Counted from the first letter of the stretch, positions 47,347-56,530 are shown. The stretch is DNA of 64,000 nt from Brenneria izadpanahii (GCF_017569925.1 NZ_CP050854.1:2542001-2606000), one strand, 5' to 3'. Notes: generated from the sequence alone by a model not told the origin. Program-made: numbers and translations.

Positions 47347-48282
47347 ATGGAAGAGAAACAGCAAGTTAACAAAAAGCAGCAATACAATTTAAACAAACTT
47401 CAAAAGCGCCTGCGCCGCAACGCGGGGGAAGCTATCGTCGACTTCAATATGATTGAAGAAGGCGACCGCATTATGGTTTGTCTGTCCGGCGGTAAAGATA
47501 GTTTCACCATGCTGGAAATTCTACGCAATCTGCAACAGAGCGCGCCGGTTAACTTCTCGCTGGTTGCCGTCAATCTTGATCAAAAGCAGCCGGGTTTCCC
47601 TGAACATGTGTTGCCGCAATATCTTGATAGTCTTGGCATTGAGTACAAGATAGTGGAAGAGAACACTTACGGTATCGTTAAAGAAAAAATTCCGGAAGGT
47701 AAAACCACCTGTTCGCTGTGTTCACGCCTGCGCCGCGGTATCTTATACCGTACGGCCACGGAACTGGGCGCAACCAAAATAGCCCTTGGTCATCACCGTG
47801 ACGACATCTTGCAAACGCTGTTTCTGAATATGTTCTACGGTGGGAAATTGAAAGGTATGCCGCCGAAACTGATGAGCGACGATGGAAAACACGTTGTTAT
47901 CCGCCCGTTGGCTTATTGCCGGGAAAAGGATATTGAGCGTTTCGCCGAAGCCCGTCAGTACCCGATTATTCCCTGTAATCTTTGCGGCTCGCAGCCCAAT
48001 TTACAACGTCAGGTGATTAAAGACATGCTGCGCGACTGGGATAAACGTTACCCAGGCCGCATTGAAACCATGTTCAGCGCCATGCAGAACGTGGTGCCTT
48101 CCCATCTTGCCGATAATGCGCTGTTTGATTTCAAAGGCATACATCATGACAGTGAAGTCATTGACGGCGGCGATCTGGCCTTTGATCGCGAGGCGATCCC
48201 GCTGCGGCCTGCCGGCTGGCAGCCAGAGGACGACGACGAGATCGCCCCGCTTACCCGACTTGACGTACTCGAAATCAAATAG
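47347..48282 (+). CDS. ttcA: tRNA 2-thiocytidine biosynthesis protein TtcA
   Basis: 311 residues (E. coli 311). An iron-sulfur enzyme that thiolates cytidine 32 of certain tRNAs. The PP-loop [12 protein letters not shown] is near residue 45, and cluster-binding cysteines are in TTCSLCSR near 122 and PCNLCGSQ near 211. In E. coli this gene is the attachment site of the Rac prophage, and the deletion scar just upstream here is worth noting for that reason. The 217 bases before the start hold no gene. Confidence 0.96.
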   Translation: MEEKQQVNKKQQYNLNKLQKRLRRNAGEAIVDFNMIEEGDRIMVCLSGGKDSFTMLEILRNLQQSAPVNFSLVAVNLDQKQPGFPEHVLPQYLDSLGIEYKIVEENTYGIVKEKIPEGKTTCSLCSRLRRGILYRTATELGATKIALGHHRDDILQTLFLNMFYGGKLKGMPPKLMSDDGKHVVIRPLAYCREKDIERFAEARQYPIIPCNLCGSQPNLQRQVIKDMLRDWDKRYPGRIETMFSAMQNVVPSHLADNALFDFKGIHHDSEVIDGGDLAFDREAIPLRPAGWQPEDDDEIAPLTRLDVLEIK

Positions 48283-48391
48283 GCGCCCAAAACAAGCCGA
48301 TAATCAAGTTAACGCGTTGATTAAAAAGCACAGAGAGGGTGTTAAGCCTCTTTGGGCAAGGCACTTTTCTCCTTCAGCCCCTGACATCGTT

Positions 48392-48411
48392 ATGCCCGCG
48401 CAGGCGGGCAT
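48392..48411. repeat. REP-like palindrome
   Basis: ATGCCCGC-GCAG-GCGGGCAT, a perfect 8-bp stem. It lies after ttcA and before the converging miniprotein gene. It resembles the GC-rich REP-type palindromes common in proteobacterial intergenic DNA. Confidence 0.6.
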
Positions 48412-48448
48412 CTCTCCAATAGGCACCGACAGTGCATGACCGTGTTCG

Positions 48449-48592
48449 TCACCGGTGCGGCGGCGGATCGATAATCGGTTTTGGGTCGGGATCGGGGATC
48501 GGCGGCGGTTTAGGCAGCGGATCCGGAATCGGAATCGGGTCGGTGGGAATAGTGTCGACAAGCGGATATTCAGCCGCGCTCTGAATATTCAT
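48449..48592 (-). CDS. Proline-rich miniprotein, 47 residues
   Basis: I do not recognise this family. An ideal AGGAG stands six bases before the ATG at 48592. The protein starts MNIQSAAEYPLVD and continues as a run of Pro-x-Pro units (PIPDPLPKPPPIPDPDPKP) ending DPPPHR. No signal peptide or membrane segment is present. The composition (about 40 percent proline in the second half, Asp and Lys between) suggests an extended chain or a polyproline helix that could bind a partner or a polyanion. The upstream 223 bases up to the permease gene contain TTGTGC-N16-TATGCT, a plausible promoter. Frame-shift shadows of nearby genes are not an explanation. Confidence 0.6.
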   Translation of the reverse strand: MNIQSAAEYPLVDTIPTDPIPIPDPLPKPPPIPDPDPKPIIDPPPHR

Positions 48593-48815
48593 ACCTTTCT
48601 CCTCGGTGTTGGATGAATTGACGTCAAATCCAGCTACTGATATGCCGATGAGACTGGCTGGCGGAACCAGCACCTGTCTATTAAGCATAGAAGCTGAGAG
48701 AGAAAGCACAAAAAACGCCTGATGCGTTCTGCGGAATAAGAGGCGATCCCTCGTCGCTCGGCGGCGTCAAGCCAGGATTTATCCCGTCGTCGCGCCAGCC
48801 GTTTGTCTGAAACAT

Positions 48816-49637
48816 TCAACGCCCGATCAAACGCTTTTCCAACAGGCGCGTCATGCGGGCGATCGGGTAACAATAGTAGAAAAAAAACAGCAGCAGCGTG
48901 AAGTAAACCAGAATGGTGAAATCAATCCGCGCCACGGTATTACTGGCGATAGTGGCCATATCCACCACGTCATGCACGCCGACCAGCGAAGCCAGCGAGG
49001 TACTCATGGTGATGCTGGCATACACATTCATCCACGGCGGCAACATCCGGCGCACGCACTGCGGCAGGATGACGTAGCGAAAAATCTGGTTACGGCTAAA
49101 AGCCATCGACTGCGCGGTTTCCCACTGGCCGCTGGGGATAGATTGCACCGCACCGCGAAAAATCTCCGCGATGATGGCGCTGGCCGGCAGGCCAAGGCCA
49201 ATCACCACTTTAACCCAATCGGGAAAAGGGATGTACCAATGCAGAAAAACGATTTCGAAGGGAAACACATAGGTGGTGAAGTAAATCAGCACCAGAATCG
49301 GCGCGTTGCGAAAAATCTGCACCCAGAGCCGGGTCAGCGTGCGCAACAGACGCGAGGGCGCCAGCGACAGGCCGCCCACCGCCACGCCCAGCATCGTGCC
49401 CAGCAGCATGGCCAGCGCGCTAATGCCGATGTTGACGCCAATCCCTTGAAACAACGCCGGTAGCCAGCGCCATAGCTGGATCACGGCAAACGGCGCGCTG
49501 TCGGCATTCGCCAGCAGCAGATTGACCGCTACGATCGCCAGCAGCGCGATCGCCCAGAAATCAGACAGCACGGCGCCGATAAGCGCGCGGCATTTGCCCG
49601 GCCGCACGCTACGTTTCACCACGATATCATTGACCAT
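48816..49637 (-). CDS. Amino-acid-type ABC transporter permease (His/Glu/Gln/Arg family), second subunit
   Basis: 273 residues with about six helices and the HisQM-type motif (IAEIFRGAVQSIPSGQWETAQSMAF near residue 158). It overlaps the end of the upstream permease gene by 11 bases, so the two are coupled and probably form a heterodimeric channel. It is the last gene of a five-gene minus-strand operon (DUF1847, two binding proteins, two permeases). The substrate is unknown. Confidence 0.9.
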   Translation of the reverse strand: MVNDIVVKRSVRPGKCRALIGAVLSDFWAIALLAIVAVNLLLANADSAPFAVIQLWRWLPALFQGIGVNIGISALAMLLGTMLGVAVGGLSLAPSRLLRTLTRLWVQIFRNAPILVLIYFTTYVFPFEIVFLHWYIPFPDWVKVVIGLGLPASAIIAEIFRGAVQSIPSGQWETAQSMAFSRNQIFRYVILPQCVRRMLPPWMNVYASITMSTSLASLVGVHDVVDMATIASNTVARIDFTILVYFTLLLFFFYYCYPIARMTRLLEKRLIGR

Positions 49638-50382
49638 AGCCCGGCATCCTCAGACGGTTTTCCAGCCATCTTCCGGCGGCGCTGACCAGCCAGGTCAGCA
49701 CGGCAAAGTAGACCAGAATCAGTAAGATTAGCTCCAGTACGTTGTCGCGCTGCGACCAGATCATAATCGACTGATAGGTCACGTCGCCAACGGCGATGGC
49801 CGAGGCGATCGCCGTCATCTTGACCAGATCCACCAGGTTATTAACGAGCGCCGGCAGAGAAAAACGCACCGCTAACGGCAGTTGTACATACCAGAAGATT
49901 TGCCGCCGGCTGAAGGCCATGGCGCGGGCGGCCTCCAGCGTAACCGGCGACACCGCCTCAATGCCGGCGCGCAGCGCTTCGGCATGGAACACCGCCTTAT
50001 GCACCGATACCACCAACACGACCCACATCAACGGCGATATCGGGTTGCCGCCCTGACTGATATGCTGGGTAATCAGCATATTGAGCACCAGAAAGGCGCA
50101 ATACAACTGCACTAACGTCGGCGTATTACGCACCAGTTCGACAAAAGCGCTGACCGGCGCTGTCAGCCAGCGCGTCTGGCCGGTGAGCGCCGCCGCGATG
50201 AGCACCCCCATCAGCAGGCTAAATGGAATGGTCAGCAAACAAAGTTCAAGGGATACGCCCATGCCGCTCAAAAACGCGGCCCGGTCAACCGGGTCCAGTA
50301 CAAATGCATAGTTCAGGCCCAGTGGTTTAAAAAACGCCACCAATCCGGACAGGAAAGAATCAAGCAACGGCCCAGAATACAT
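49627..50382 (-). CDS. Amino-acid-type ABC transporter permease, first subunit
   Basis: 251 residues. The HisM-type loop HAEALRAGIEAVSPVTLEAARAMAF is near residue 130. The ATG at 50382 follows AGGAGG by eight bases; an extension to 50502 would run inside the binding-protein gene and is rejected. It lies 31 bases after the stop of the binding-protein gene and pairs with the following permease. Confidence 0.9.
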   Translation of the reverse strand: MYSGPLLDSFLSGLVAFFKPLGLNYAFVLDPVDRAAFLSGMGVSLELCLLTIPFSLLMGVLIAAALTGQTRWLTAPVSAFVELVRNTPTLVQLYCAFLVLNMLITQHISQGGNPISPLMWVVLVVSVHKAVFHAEALRAGIEAVSPVTLEAARAMAFSRRQIFWYVQLPLAVRFSLPALVNNLVDLVKMTAIASAIAVGDVTYQSIMIWSQRDNVLELILLILVYFAVLTWLVSAAGRWLENRLRMPGYGQ

Positions 50383-50413
50383 TGTCTCATCCTCCTTGCT
50401 ACGCGAACCGAAC

Positions 50414-51271
50414 TCAGAAAGCCGGCTCCGGCGGCGCGGCGTCGAATTCGCCGCGCTGCGCTTTGGCGTTGGCGGCGCGGAAATACTCGTCCGGCACGCC
50501 ATAATGCCGCCCCAGACGCAGCAGCGAGCCGGAACGGTGCCAGTCGCGGATCACATCATCAACGAACTTCCGGGTATCGGCCTCGCCGCGCCGGGTCCAG
50601 ATCACGGTCGGCGACGGGATCAACGGGTCGGGCGTTCCCAGCCGGTAGGCCTGCCACTGCGACGCGCTCGGCCCTTCCAGCACCAGATGCATGGCGGGCG
50701 AGATGTGCACCGACGCGTCGCAGGCGCCGCCCTTCAGCGCCAGCAGCGATTCGGGGATGCCGCGCAATCCTTTGACGATCGCGCCGTACTCCTGTAGTGG
50801 TCGAGTGAAGTTACTGCCCTGGGAAACGCAGGCCACCTTGCCCTTTAAATCCGACCAGCTCCTGACGCCGCTCTCTTTCGACACGATCGCCGCCCCGCCG
50901 ACCAGATTATAGGGCGTCGGCGCATAGCTCAGCGCCTCGCTGCGCTCCTGGGTCCATTGAATATTGGCGATCAGCAGATCGACCTTGCCAGACTGCAAAA
51001 ACTGCACGCGCGTCGAGGCGGTGACCGGCACCACCTCCAGCGTCACGCCCAGCCGCTGCGCGATATCCTGTCCCAGATCGGTCTGAAAGCCGCCGATCTT
51101 GCCGGTTTTCTGATCGAGCAAACCGAACGGCGGGGACGCCCCATCCACCCCGACCGCCAGTTTGCCGCGCGCTTTGATCTTATCAAGCGTGGCATCCGCC
51201 AGACTGAACGAAGAAAACAGCGGCAACAGCGTGACCGCCAGTACCGCGCGCAACAAAAAGATTTTTTTCAT
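50414..51271 (-). CDS. Periplasmic binding protein, family 3 (amino-acid type), first paralogue
   Basis: 285 residues. A signal peptide ends near SLA-DATLDKIKARGKLAVGV, followed by a two-lobed family-3 domain. The conserved arginine of the ligand pocket is in TQERSEALSYAP, and the hinge ACVSQGSNF fits the family. It starts with an ATGA overlap of four bases with the preceding paralogue. The two proteins share the same block order and many identical segments, so they arose by duplication. They probably feed the same permeases with different ligands. Confidence 0.9.
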   Translation of the reverse strand: MKKIFLLRAVLAVTLLPLFSSFSLADATLDKIKARGKLAVGVDGASPPFGLLDQKTGKIGGFQTDLGQDIAQRLGVTLEVVPVTASTRVQFLQSGKVDLLIANIQWTQERSEALSYAPTPYNLVGGAAIVSKESGVRSWSDLKGKVACVSQGSNFTRPLQEYGAIVKGLRGIPESLLALKGGACDASVHISPAMHLVLEGPSASQWQAYRLGTPDPLIPSPTVIWTRRGEADTRKFVDDVIRDWHRSGSLLRLGRHYGVPDEYFRAANAKAQRGEFDAAPPEPAF

Positions 51272-52182
51272 AGTTTTTGTACTTTCGTCAGTGATTCATC
51301 GTGCCTGTAACGCGGCGCGTCAGCGTTTGTCTCGGAGCCGACGGCGCTAAATTTTTTATGCAATTCCTGAAGCGCCGGCTGCGGCGGCGTAATGCCCAGC
51401 CGCTTTTCCGTTGCGATCAGCCAGCCGCTGCGGTGCCAGGTCTGCACCACCCGATCGACGGCGGCGATGGTGTCGGCCTCGCCTTTGCGCGCCCAAACCA
51501 CCGAGTCAGCCGGCAGGATCTCTGCGGCAATCGGCGCGTGGTAGTCCGCCCATTCGCCGCCCTTGCGCACCAGCGGCTGCAACAGCGTGGAGTCATGCAC
51601 CGCCGCTACGCACTGGCCGCCTTTCAGCGCCAGTAGCGAATCGGACGAACTCTTATAGCCTTTCGGCAGCGCGCCGTAATCGGCGGCCAGCGGCCGGGTA
51701 AAGCTGCTACCCTGGGAAACGCAGACGTTTTTACCGCGCAAATCCTCCCAACGGCGAATGCCGCTGTTGCGCGGCGTCAGAGCGGTGCCGCCCACGCGAT
51801 AAAACGGCGTCGGCGCATAGCCGAGGCTCTGCGCCCGCTCAGCATTCAGTTCCATGGAGGCAATCAGCAAATCCACCTTACCGGCGATTAAAAACTGGGC
51901 GCGGGTGGCGGTTTGCACCGGCACCAGTTCCACCTCAACCCCTAAATCGCCGGCCAGACGGCGCGCCAATTCCGGATTCCATCCGGTCAACTGTTTGGTT
52001 ACCGGGTCAATTGAGCCAAAATCCCCGCCGTTGATCATCACCCCGATAGCAACCTTGCCGCGGGACTGGATTTTATCCAGCGTGGCGTCGGCCTGCGCCA
52101 TGCCCGGCAACAGCGCCAGCATGAGCGGCAAGAGCCGATTACGCCGCGCTACATTGCGAAAATATTTATTAATATCCATCAC
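51268..52182 (-). CDS. Periplasmic binding protein, family 3 (amino-acid type), second paralogue
   Basis: 304 residues with an N-terminal signal (cleavage near GMAQA-DATLDKIQSRGK). It is homologous to the next gene, sharing KVDLLIAS, ERAQSLGYAPTPFYRVGG, VCVSQGSSFTRPL and DSLLALKGG. The lobe-1 binding stretch differs (GVMINGGDFG here, GVDGASPPFG there), which points to different ligands. The start is GTG at 52182 with AGGAA eight bases upstream; an ATG follows immediately at 52179. It begins only four bases after the DUF1847 gene's stop codon. Confidence 0.88.
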   Translation of the reverse strand: MMDINKYFRNVARRNRLLPLMLALLPGMAQADATLDKIQSRGKVAIGVMINGGDFGSIDPVTKQLTGWNPELARRLAGDLGVEVELVPVQTATRAQFLIAGKVDLLIASMELNAERAQSLGYAPTPFYRVGGTALTPRNSGIRRWEDLRGKNVCVSQGSSFTRPLAADYGALPKGYKSSSDSLLALKGGQCVAAVHDSTLLQPLVRKGGEWADYHAPIAAEILPADSVVWARKGEADTIAAVDRVVQTWHRSGWLIATEKRLGITPPQPALQELHKKFSAVGSETNADAPRYRHDESLTKVQKL

Positions 52183-52186
52183 CTGT

Positions 52187-52870
52187 TTATTTCCTTATCG
52201 CCAGAGCCTGATCTTCCTCATTCAGCCGAACGCCCGCCATCACCCGGCTATAATAAGAGTGACTGGTGTTCAGCGCGCCGATCGGGTTATGCGCCAGCAC
52301 CCGGTCTTTGACGATCAGGTAAGTGACCGGCGCCTGCGAATGTTTAATAAACAACGAGTCATGGCCGACGCACAGGCCGCTAATCACATTCAAATCCGTT
52401 TTTTCCTTATTGCATAATTCCGCCTGCATGATGGGATTACACATGGCCTCATACTGACCAGGCCGGATCTTATCCCGGTCTTTAATGCCGGCCTCGCACT
52501 TGTCCTGCGCGCCGACTTTGCACAGCACGCCGAATGCCTGTAGGCCGTTAGCGCGCAGGATATCGGCGAAGATGCGGTTTTCCTGAATCAGGCCGGCGCA
52601 GGAGGCGATGCCGATTTTGCGCGCGCCAATCTTTTTAGCGAAAACAATGATCTCTTCCACCCGCGTTAATTGGCCGTAGTACTGCCCTTCCACCTGCGCG
52701 GCGGCCAGCATAATCTTATTCACCGATTCATCGCCGGCATATCTGGTCAGGCTCTCCTGCAGCAGATCGTCGCCCTGTGGCGCAGTGGTCAGACACTTGC
52801 GCGGAAAGTCGCTGTCATGACGATAGCAATTGAGAAAATTACATTCTGTACAGCTAAATTTATTAGCCAC
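52187..52870 (-). CDS. DUF1847 cysteine-rich protein
   Basis: 227 residues starting from a GTG at 52870, chosen because GGAG lies seven bases upstream and the protein then opens ANKFSCTECNFLNC, matching the family's N-terminal C-x2-C-x4-C. A longer frame to 52975 has no support. Later segments (KKIGARKIGIASCAGL, CNPIMQAELCNKEKTDLNVISGLCVGHDSLF and KDRVLAHNPIGAL) are characteristic of DUF1847. These proteins are thought to bind metal through the cysteines and their function is unknown. It is the first gene of the ABC operon, which ties it to the transported compound. Confidence 0.85.
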   Translation of the reverse strand: MANKFSCTECNFLNCYRHDSDFPRKCLTTAPQGDDLLQESLTRYAGDESVNKIMLAAAQVEGQYYGQLTRVEEIIVFAKKIGARKIGIASCAGLIQENRIFADILRANGLQAFGVLCKVGAQDKCEAGIKDRDKIRPGQYEAMCNPIMQAELCNKEKTDLNVISGLCVGHDSLFIKHSQAPVTYLIVKDRVLAHNPIGALNTSHSYYSRVMAGVRLNEEDQALAIRK

Positions 52871-53207
52871 CAAATAACTCCGTAATATATAGCGTGAGTA
52901 TTCCCTACAAAATAAAAGGGAAATGCCGGTGTTGGAAACCAATGATTCCACATTTAGATAGTATAAATATGGCAATAAATAGAAATGCAGGCCGTGCGGA
53001 CGCAGCGCTGAAAGCGCTGGCGGGTATGTAGTAATACAGAATTAACTATGCCAAATAGTGCTATTAAAAAAATACGAATTAATTATTCGATATTGTTGTT
53101 TGGCCAATAATCTTATCCATGCGGGAAATAACGCTACAATTTACCGTATCGTTTATTTCGCTCGGCAAAAATATATCAATTCCTTAACATAATTATAACC
53201 CGGTAAT
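52871..53207. other. Intergenic region upstream of the DUF1847-ABC operon
   Basis: About 337 A+T-rich bases that must hold the operon promoter. A small hairpin CAGCGC-TGAA-AGCGCTG type stem sits near 53000. No gene or recognised operator is seen. Confidence 0.5.
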
Positions 53208-53849
53208 TTAGCCGTCGATATCCGGCAGCGGAATATCGCCGCTGAAATCCGGCACCTGATAACCGCGCTGAACCGCGGGCCGGCCGGCCAGACGCAGATA
53301 CCAGTCGCGCACGTGCGGGTAGTCGTTCAGATTGATGCGCTGGTAGTGAAAGCGCGCCACCCACGGCCACAGCGCGATATCGGCGATGGAATAGTCGTCC
53401 GCCACGGTTTGGCGCCCGGCGAGGTGGTGATTCAGCACGCCATACAGCCGCTGCGCCTCGTCGTGATAGCGCTGTTCCGCATAGGCGGACTTACCGGGAA
53501 AGTAGTGCAGAAAATGGTGCGCCTGGCCAAGCATGGGACCGAAACCGCCCATCTGCCACATTAACCACTGCAAGGTGCGATAGCGATCGTCGCCTTGCGA
53601 AGCAAGAAAACGGCCGGTTTTATCCGCCAGATAGATCAGGATGGCGCCGGACTCCATCAACGCCAGACCGCTGTCGTTATCCACAATCGCCGGAATTTTA
53701 CCGTTTGGGCTGATGGCGCGAAACGCCTCGCTGTGCTGTTCGCCCTTGCCGATATCGACAGCGTGCACCCGATAAGGCAGTTCCAGCTCTTCCAGCAGAA
53801 TCGAGACCTTACGCCCGTTAGGCGTGTTCCAACTGTAGAGATCGATCAT
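53208..53849 (-). CDS. Nu-class glutathione S-transferase / disulfide-bond oxidoreductase (YfcG/YghU-like)
   Basis: 213 residues. The thioredoxin-like N-domain begins MIDLYSWNTPNGRKVSILLEE, where the TPNG motif marks the nu class, and continues to NGKIPAIVD and ESGAILIYLADKTG. The helical C-domain includes WQMGGFGPMLGQAHHF and SIADIALWPWV. E. coli YfcG reduces disulfides with glutathione. Its ATG overlaps the aminotransferase stop by four bases, so the two are one unit. That pairing suggests handling of a thiol or disulfide amino acid, an inference only. Confidence 0.88.
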   Translation of the reverse strand: MIDLYSWNTPNGRKVSILLEELELPYRVHAVDIGKGEQHSEAFRAISPNGKIPAIVDNDSGLALMESGAILIYLADKTGRFLASQGDDRYRTLQWLMWQMGGFGPMLGQAHHFLHYFPGKSAYAEQRYHDEAQRLYGVLNHHLAGRQTVADDYSIADIALWPWVARFHYQRINLNDYPHVRDWYLRLAGRPAVQRGYQVPDFSGDIPLPDIDG

Positions 53850-55069
53850 ACGCTGACCTTCCGCACTTCGGCCAGCAGGGGATGCTGGCGCAACACGCCG
53901 GCCAGCCGGGCGACGCCGGTACGGATCTGCGCTTCGCTCTCCAGCGCGAAGCACAGGCGCAGCCAGTTTTGCGCCGCGTCGCCGTCAACCGCCCAGTCCG
54001 GCCCCGGATTGAACGCCACGCCGACCGCCGCCGCGGGTTCCACCAGCGTGCGGGTATCCACGCCCTCAGGCAGAGCCAGCCACAGGAAAATACCGCCCTT
54101 CGGCAACCATAACCTGACGCTATCGCCCAGTTCCTGCCGCACCGCCGCCGTCAGCACCGCCAGTTTACGCGCCAGCGTAGCGCGCAGACGGCGAATATGC
54201 GCGTCAAAGTGGCTGGCAAAATACTCCGCGATGATGATCTGGTCGAGCGCGCCGGTGCCGCCATCCGTTTTCAGCGACACCAGATGGCGCAGAATGACCG
54301 GCGACGCGCTCAGATAAGCCACGCGCACCGCCGGGGCTAGCGTTTTGGAGAAAGAGCCGACGTGGATCACCTGCTGCGGACTCAGCGCATATAGCGCCGG
54401 CGGCGCCTCATGGCCCTGCCAGACAATATCGGCATAACATTCATCCTCGACGATCAGAGTGCGGTAGCGCGCCGCCAACTGTAGCAACTGATGCCGTCGC
54501 GCCAGTCCGAGGATCGCGCCGGTGGGATTCTGTACGGTAGGAATGGTATAGATAAACTTCGGCGTTACGCCGCGCTGCGACAGCTCTTCGAGGATTGTTT
54601 CCAGCGCATCAATGCGAATCCCCTCATCATCCAGCGGAATCGCGACGATATTGACCTGACGGCCGCGCAGTTTGCGCAGCGCCCCGGCGTAAGAGAAGGC
54701 TTCCATCAGCACGGTATCGCCCGGCGTCAGCAGCAAATTGTTTACCAGATCCAGCGCCGGCCCGGAACCGGAAGTGATGAGAATATCCTCGATATCCGCC
54801 GTGATGCCGCGCGTCGCCAGCTTCTGGCTGACAAAGCGGCGCAGATTCTCATTGCCCTGCGGCCCGTGGCCCTGATTGTAAATCGCCAGACTGCGGCCTT
54901 CACGCCGGATGGCGATCTGCGCCGCGCTGACGAGTCCCTCCAGCGGGATTAGCTCCGGCGCGTTATGTCCGGCGTTAAACGTGATATCCGCCATGCCCTG
55001 CCAGACGGACGTAGGCTCTGGCAAACCGGGGCGAAACAGCGTGCGGGGATCGAACGGTATGGCATTCAT
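53846..55069 (-). CDS. PLP-dependent class I/II aminotransferase, 2-aminoadipate-transaminase-like
   Basis: 407 residues without the DNA-binding domain of MocR proteins. The PLP lysine is in SFSKTLAPAVRVAYL near residue 243, with the Asn-Pro motif PTVQNPTG near 180. A good AGGAAT precedes the ATG by eight bases. It is divergent from the ATPase gene and near the ABC operon, so it probably metabolises the imported amino acid. Its specificity cannot be read from sequence; the LysN/aromatic aminotransferase group is nearest. Confidence 0.85.
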   Translation of the reverse strand: MNAIPFDPRTLFRPGLPEPTSVWQGMADITFNAGHNAPELIPLEGLVSAAQIAIRREGRSLAIYNQGHGPQGNENLRRFVSQKLATRGITADIEDILITSGSGPALDLVNNLLLTPGDTVLMEAFSYAGALRKLRGRQVNIVAIPLDDEGIRIDALETILEELSQRGVTPKFIYTIPTVQNPTGAILGLARRHQLLQLAARYRTLIVEDECYADIVWQGHEAPPALYALSPQQVIHVGSFSKTLAPAVRVAYLSASPVILRHLVSLKTDGGTGALDQIIIAEYFASHFDAHIRRLRATLARKLAVLTAAVRQELGDSVRLWLPKGGIFLWLALPEGVDTRTLVEPAAAVGVAFNPGPDWAVDGDAAQNWLRLCFALESEAQIRTGVARLAGVLRQHPLLAEVRKVSV

Positions 55070-55481
55070 TTTTTCATTCCTGAATAGCTGCGAATACCTG
55101 TTCTTATAACAATCGATTTTTTCTCACAAATAAATATAACAGCTATTGAATTGCGCTTGCCGAATAACGTCGAGCGGCGGCAATGATAATAGACGCGCAA
55201 CCGTGGGAGAAAAAAGGAAAGCCGGCGTGCCGGCTCGTAAGCGAATTGACTGGCGTTTGGCGAGTATATTTAATTTAAAACTAATCAAAGGCGAATTAAG
55301 CATTTCGCTTTCACCTTTGATTCCCATTTAATTAATTCTGGTATCTTTTGATTTTATTTTCTTCCGCAGGGGGAACAGGCCAGCCCGTAGCCGAACTTAA
55401 CCATCAGGATGACCTGCCGCTATTACCACGCGCTGCCTCATACCGTCCGGTATCGTCGGAATATATACAGGAGTTGACTTT
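55070..55481. other. Divergent intergenic region between the aminotransferase and ATPase genes
   Basis: 412 bases. AGCCGGC-AC-GCCGGCT at about 55219-55235 is followed, on the minus strand, by a T-rich stretch, so it looks like a terminator or attenuator lying about 150 bases before the aminotransferase start. A 67-codon frame crosses it on the minus strand but has no good ribosome site. No regulator gene is nearby. Confidence 0.45.
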
Positions 55482-56270
55482 ATGATAGCTATGCCGCGAT
55501 CTGTCCAGAGCAACCCGCAGGCGAACACCGCCTGGCCCCTGGTACGCATTCATGATGTCCACCTGACGCTCGGCAATACCCCGGTGCTGCAAGGCATCGA
55601 TTTGCAGGTTTCCCAGGGGGAAGCGCTGACTATCATCGGCCCCTCTGGTTCGGGGAAATCGTCGATCCTGCGCTGCATCAACGGGCTGGTCACTCCACAT
55701 CAGGGGGAGATTTTCATCGGCGATACCGGCGTGCACCAGTTGAAAAATGAAAGCGAGCGCATCGCCTTGCGTAAACGCATTGGTTTTGTGTTCCAGCAAT
55801 ACAACCTGTTCCCTCATCTTACTGTTCTGGAAAATCTGATGATTGCGCCCATCCGTATTCTGCGTCAGCCCAAAGAGCTGGTGAAAGCGCGCGCCATGGC
55901 GTTGCTGGCGCGCGTGCGGCTGGAAAACAAGGCCGACAGCTATCCCGGCGAACTTTCCGGCGGCCAGCAACAGCGGGTGGCCATCGCCCGAACGCTGACA
56001 ATGGATCCGGAACTGGTGCTATTCGATGAGGTAACCTCTGCGCTGGATCCCGAAACCGTCGGCGAAGTGCTGGCGGTGATCCGCGAGCTGATTGGCGAAG
56101 GCATGACTTGCATCCTGGTCACACATGAAATGCGCTTCGCCCAGGAGGTCAGCGACCGCGTCGTGTTTACCGAACACGGCCTCATTATAGAACAGGGCAC
56201 GCCGGAGCAAGTATTTCGTCATCCGCAAAATCTGCGCACCCACGCATTTATCAACGCGTTGAGCAGTTGA
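55482..56270 (+). CDS. Amino-acid-type ABC transporter ATP-binding protein (GlnQ/HisP family)
   Basis: 262 residues. Walker A is GPSGSGKSS near residue 51, the Q-loop [14 protein letters not shown], the signature [15 protein letters not shown] and Walker [15 protein letters not shown]. It has the short polar-amino-acid type with no TOBE domain. AGGAG lies eight bases before the ATG. It is the only ATPase of this family in the window, so it most likely powers the two permeases at 48816-50382 although it is on the other strand and 5 kb away. Confidence 0.9.
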   Translation: MIAMPRSVQSNPQANTAWPLVRIHDVHLTLGNTPVLQGIDLQVSQGEALTIIGPSGSGKSSILRCINGLVTPHQGEIFIGDTGVHQLKNESERIALRKRIGFVFQQYNLFPHLTVLENLMIAPIRILRQPKELVKARAMALLARVRLENKADSYPGELSGGQQQRVAIARTLTMDPELVLFDEVTSALDPETVGEVLAVIRELIGEGMTCILVTHEMRFAQEVSDRVVFTEHGLIIEQGTPEQVFRHPQNLRTHAFINALSS

Positions 56271-56406
56271 AGGCTTGCTTACCCGGCATACCGATTTAGT
56301 TGCCGCGCGCCGCTTCTTTTCCAGGGCGTTTCAGCGGATGATCCTGCGCAAGTGGATAGCGTATCTTGCGCCCTACGCCACGACGGCAGACGGCTGAAAC
56401 GCACAT
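56271..56406. other. Short intergenic segment between the ATPase gene and fnrS
   Basis: 136 bases with no feature other than the terminator of fnrS at its right edge, which faces the ATPase gene. Confidence 0.5.
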
Positions 56407-56526
56407 AAAAAAATGCCGACGAAATCGTCGGCATGGTGTGAATCAATTGTGCTATGCAGTAATTCAAAAAAGGAAGTAAGACAATATGGAGCGCAACGCC
56501 CATCGCTTGACGTTGCATTCACCTGC
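56407..56526 (-). ncRNA. fnrS: FnrS small RNA
   Basis: About 120 nucleotides on the minus strand. The first 90 or so, beginning GCAGGTGAATGCAACGTC, match E. coli FnrS as I remember it, and the gene is next to zntB as in E. coli. It ends in a perfect hairpin (ATGCCGACGA / TCGTCGGCAT) and seven T. FnrS is an Hfq-dependent RNA made under anaerobic conditions that represses aerobic-metabolism mRNAs (sodB, cydDC, folE and others). The only open frame here is a spurious 60-codon one on the other strand. Confidence 0.93.
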
Positions 56527-56530
56527 GTTA

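Noticed and set aside
53850..53954. 35-residue extension at the start of the GST
   Set aside because: It lies inside the aminotransferase gene; the ATG at 53849 overlapping its stop fits the family start.
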